Shown piece after piece: positions 14,215-14,460 of a stretch of 14,460 nt of DNA. The notes under the pieces are model-generated. The model was not told where the DNA came from. It searched no databases and saw nothing but the letters and a program-made list of their open reading frames with translations. Each line of letters starts with the position of its first letter. The first letter of the stretch is position 1. The DNA comes from JACKLD01 sp049297695 (lineage in GTDB: Bacteria > Pseudomonadota > Alphaproteobacteria > UBA2136 > UBA6156), in NCBI GenBank assembly GCA_049297695.1, contig JBAQUT010000002.1, forward strand, positions 1 to 14,460. Direction: 5' to 3'. The translations under genes were made by a program, and so were the position numbers.

Positions 14215-14460
14215 CAATTTGAGAGTTTGATCCTGGCTCAGAACTAACATTGGCGGAAGGCCTAACACATGCAAGTCGAGCGAGGTTTAGAACCGAGCGG
14301 CGAACGGGTGCGTAATACTTGGAAATCTGCCTCAGAGTGGGGGATAACTAGCAGAAATGCTGGATAATACCGCATAATCCCGCAAGGGCAAAGCGCGCAG
14401 CGCTCTGAGATGAGTCCAAGCCTGATTAGCTAGTTGGCGGGGTAAAAGCCCACCAAGGCT
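14215..14460 (+). rRNA. rrs: 16S ribosomal RNA, 5' part (runs off the window)
   Basis: The universal AGAGTTTGATCCTGGCTCAG begins at 14222. By the usual E. coli numbering of that site (position 8) the mature 5' end is near 14215, accurate to a few bases. AGGCCTAACACATGCAAGTC, GGCGAACGGGTGCGTAA and GGGGGATAAC follow in order. The first variable hairpin (between GTCGAGCG and CGAGCGGCG) is only about a dozen bases, GGTTTAGAACC. Proteobacterial, probably alphaproteobacterial, by overall wording. Only about 246 nt are visible. Confidence 0.98.

Overview
The window looks like a chromosomal segment of a Gram-negative bacterium, probably a divergent alphaproteobacterium. Three things point this way: the start of a 16S rRNA gene at the right edge (AGGCCTAACACATGCAAGTC near its 5' end), a proteobacterial-type EF-Tu, and outer-envelope genes (an OmpA-C protein and a murein endopeptidase). 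The lineage call is tentative, because only about 246 nt of 16S are present and that part has an unusually short first variable hairpin. Resident genes are GC-rich with strong G-bias on the coding strand. Several interspersed genes are clearly AT-rich and look imported.

Left part (1-2378): the tail of an upstream gene, an AT-rich GrpB-family gene and a GC-rich short-chain dehydrogenase are chained by ATGA stop/start overlaps. A structured intergenic repeat follows, then tRNA-Phe(GAA) with its own consensus promoter. The last 19 nt of the tRNA end are duplicated 46 bp downstream, beside an unrecognised ORF (about 1659-2231), which suggests an integration scar.

Centre (2379-8156): an aldehyde dehydrogenase is followed by tuf (EF-Tu) with a textbook terminator. 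A clear promoter then starts a run of five genes: an AT-rich unknown 100-aa protein, an AT-rich Fic-domain protein, and three GC-rich genes (DMT-type transporter, ProX-like tRNA-editing protein, YqaA/DedA-type membrane protein). The first three are joined by 4-nt overlaps, so the transporter and the genes after it may be transcribed with the Fic cassette.

Right-centre (8157-11645): a 164-bp near-palindromic element with perfect 29-bp arms sits between the DedA-type gene and the 3' end of tRNA-Arg(UCU). Next come a BON/OmpA-C envelope protein and a GT-C-type membrane glycosyltransferase-like protein. The GT-C reading frame begins inside a strong intrinsic terminator. A second copy of the structured repeat lies at the convergent junction before the endopeptidase gene.

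Right part (11646-14460): an M23 murein endopeptidase on the minus strand is divergent from an unrecognised 190-aa gene. An rRNA operon promoter (TTGACA-17-TATACC with an A/T palindrome upstream), a structured leader with a boxA-like site, and the first part of 16S rRNA complete the window.

The strongest candidates for something undescribed are the tRNA-Arg-linked palindromic element, the two-copy structured repeat with exchanged loop triplets, and the Fic cassette whose partner lacks the usual inhibitory motif.
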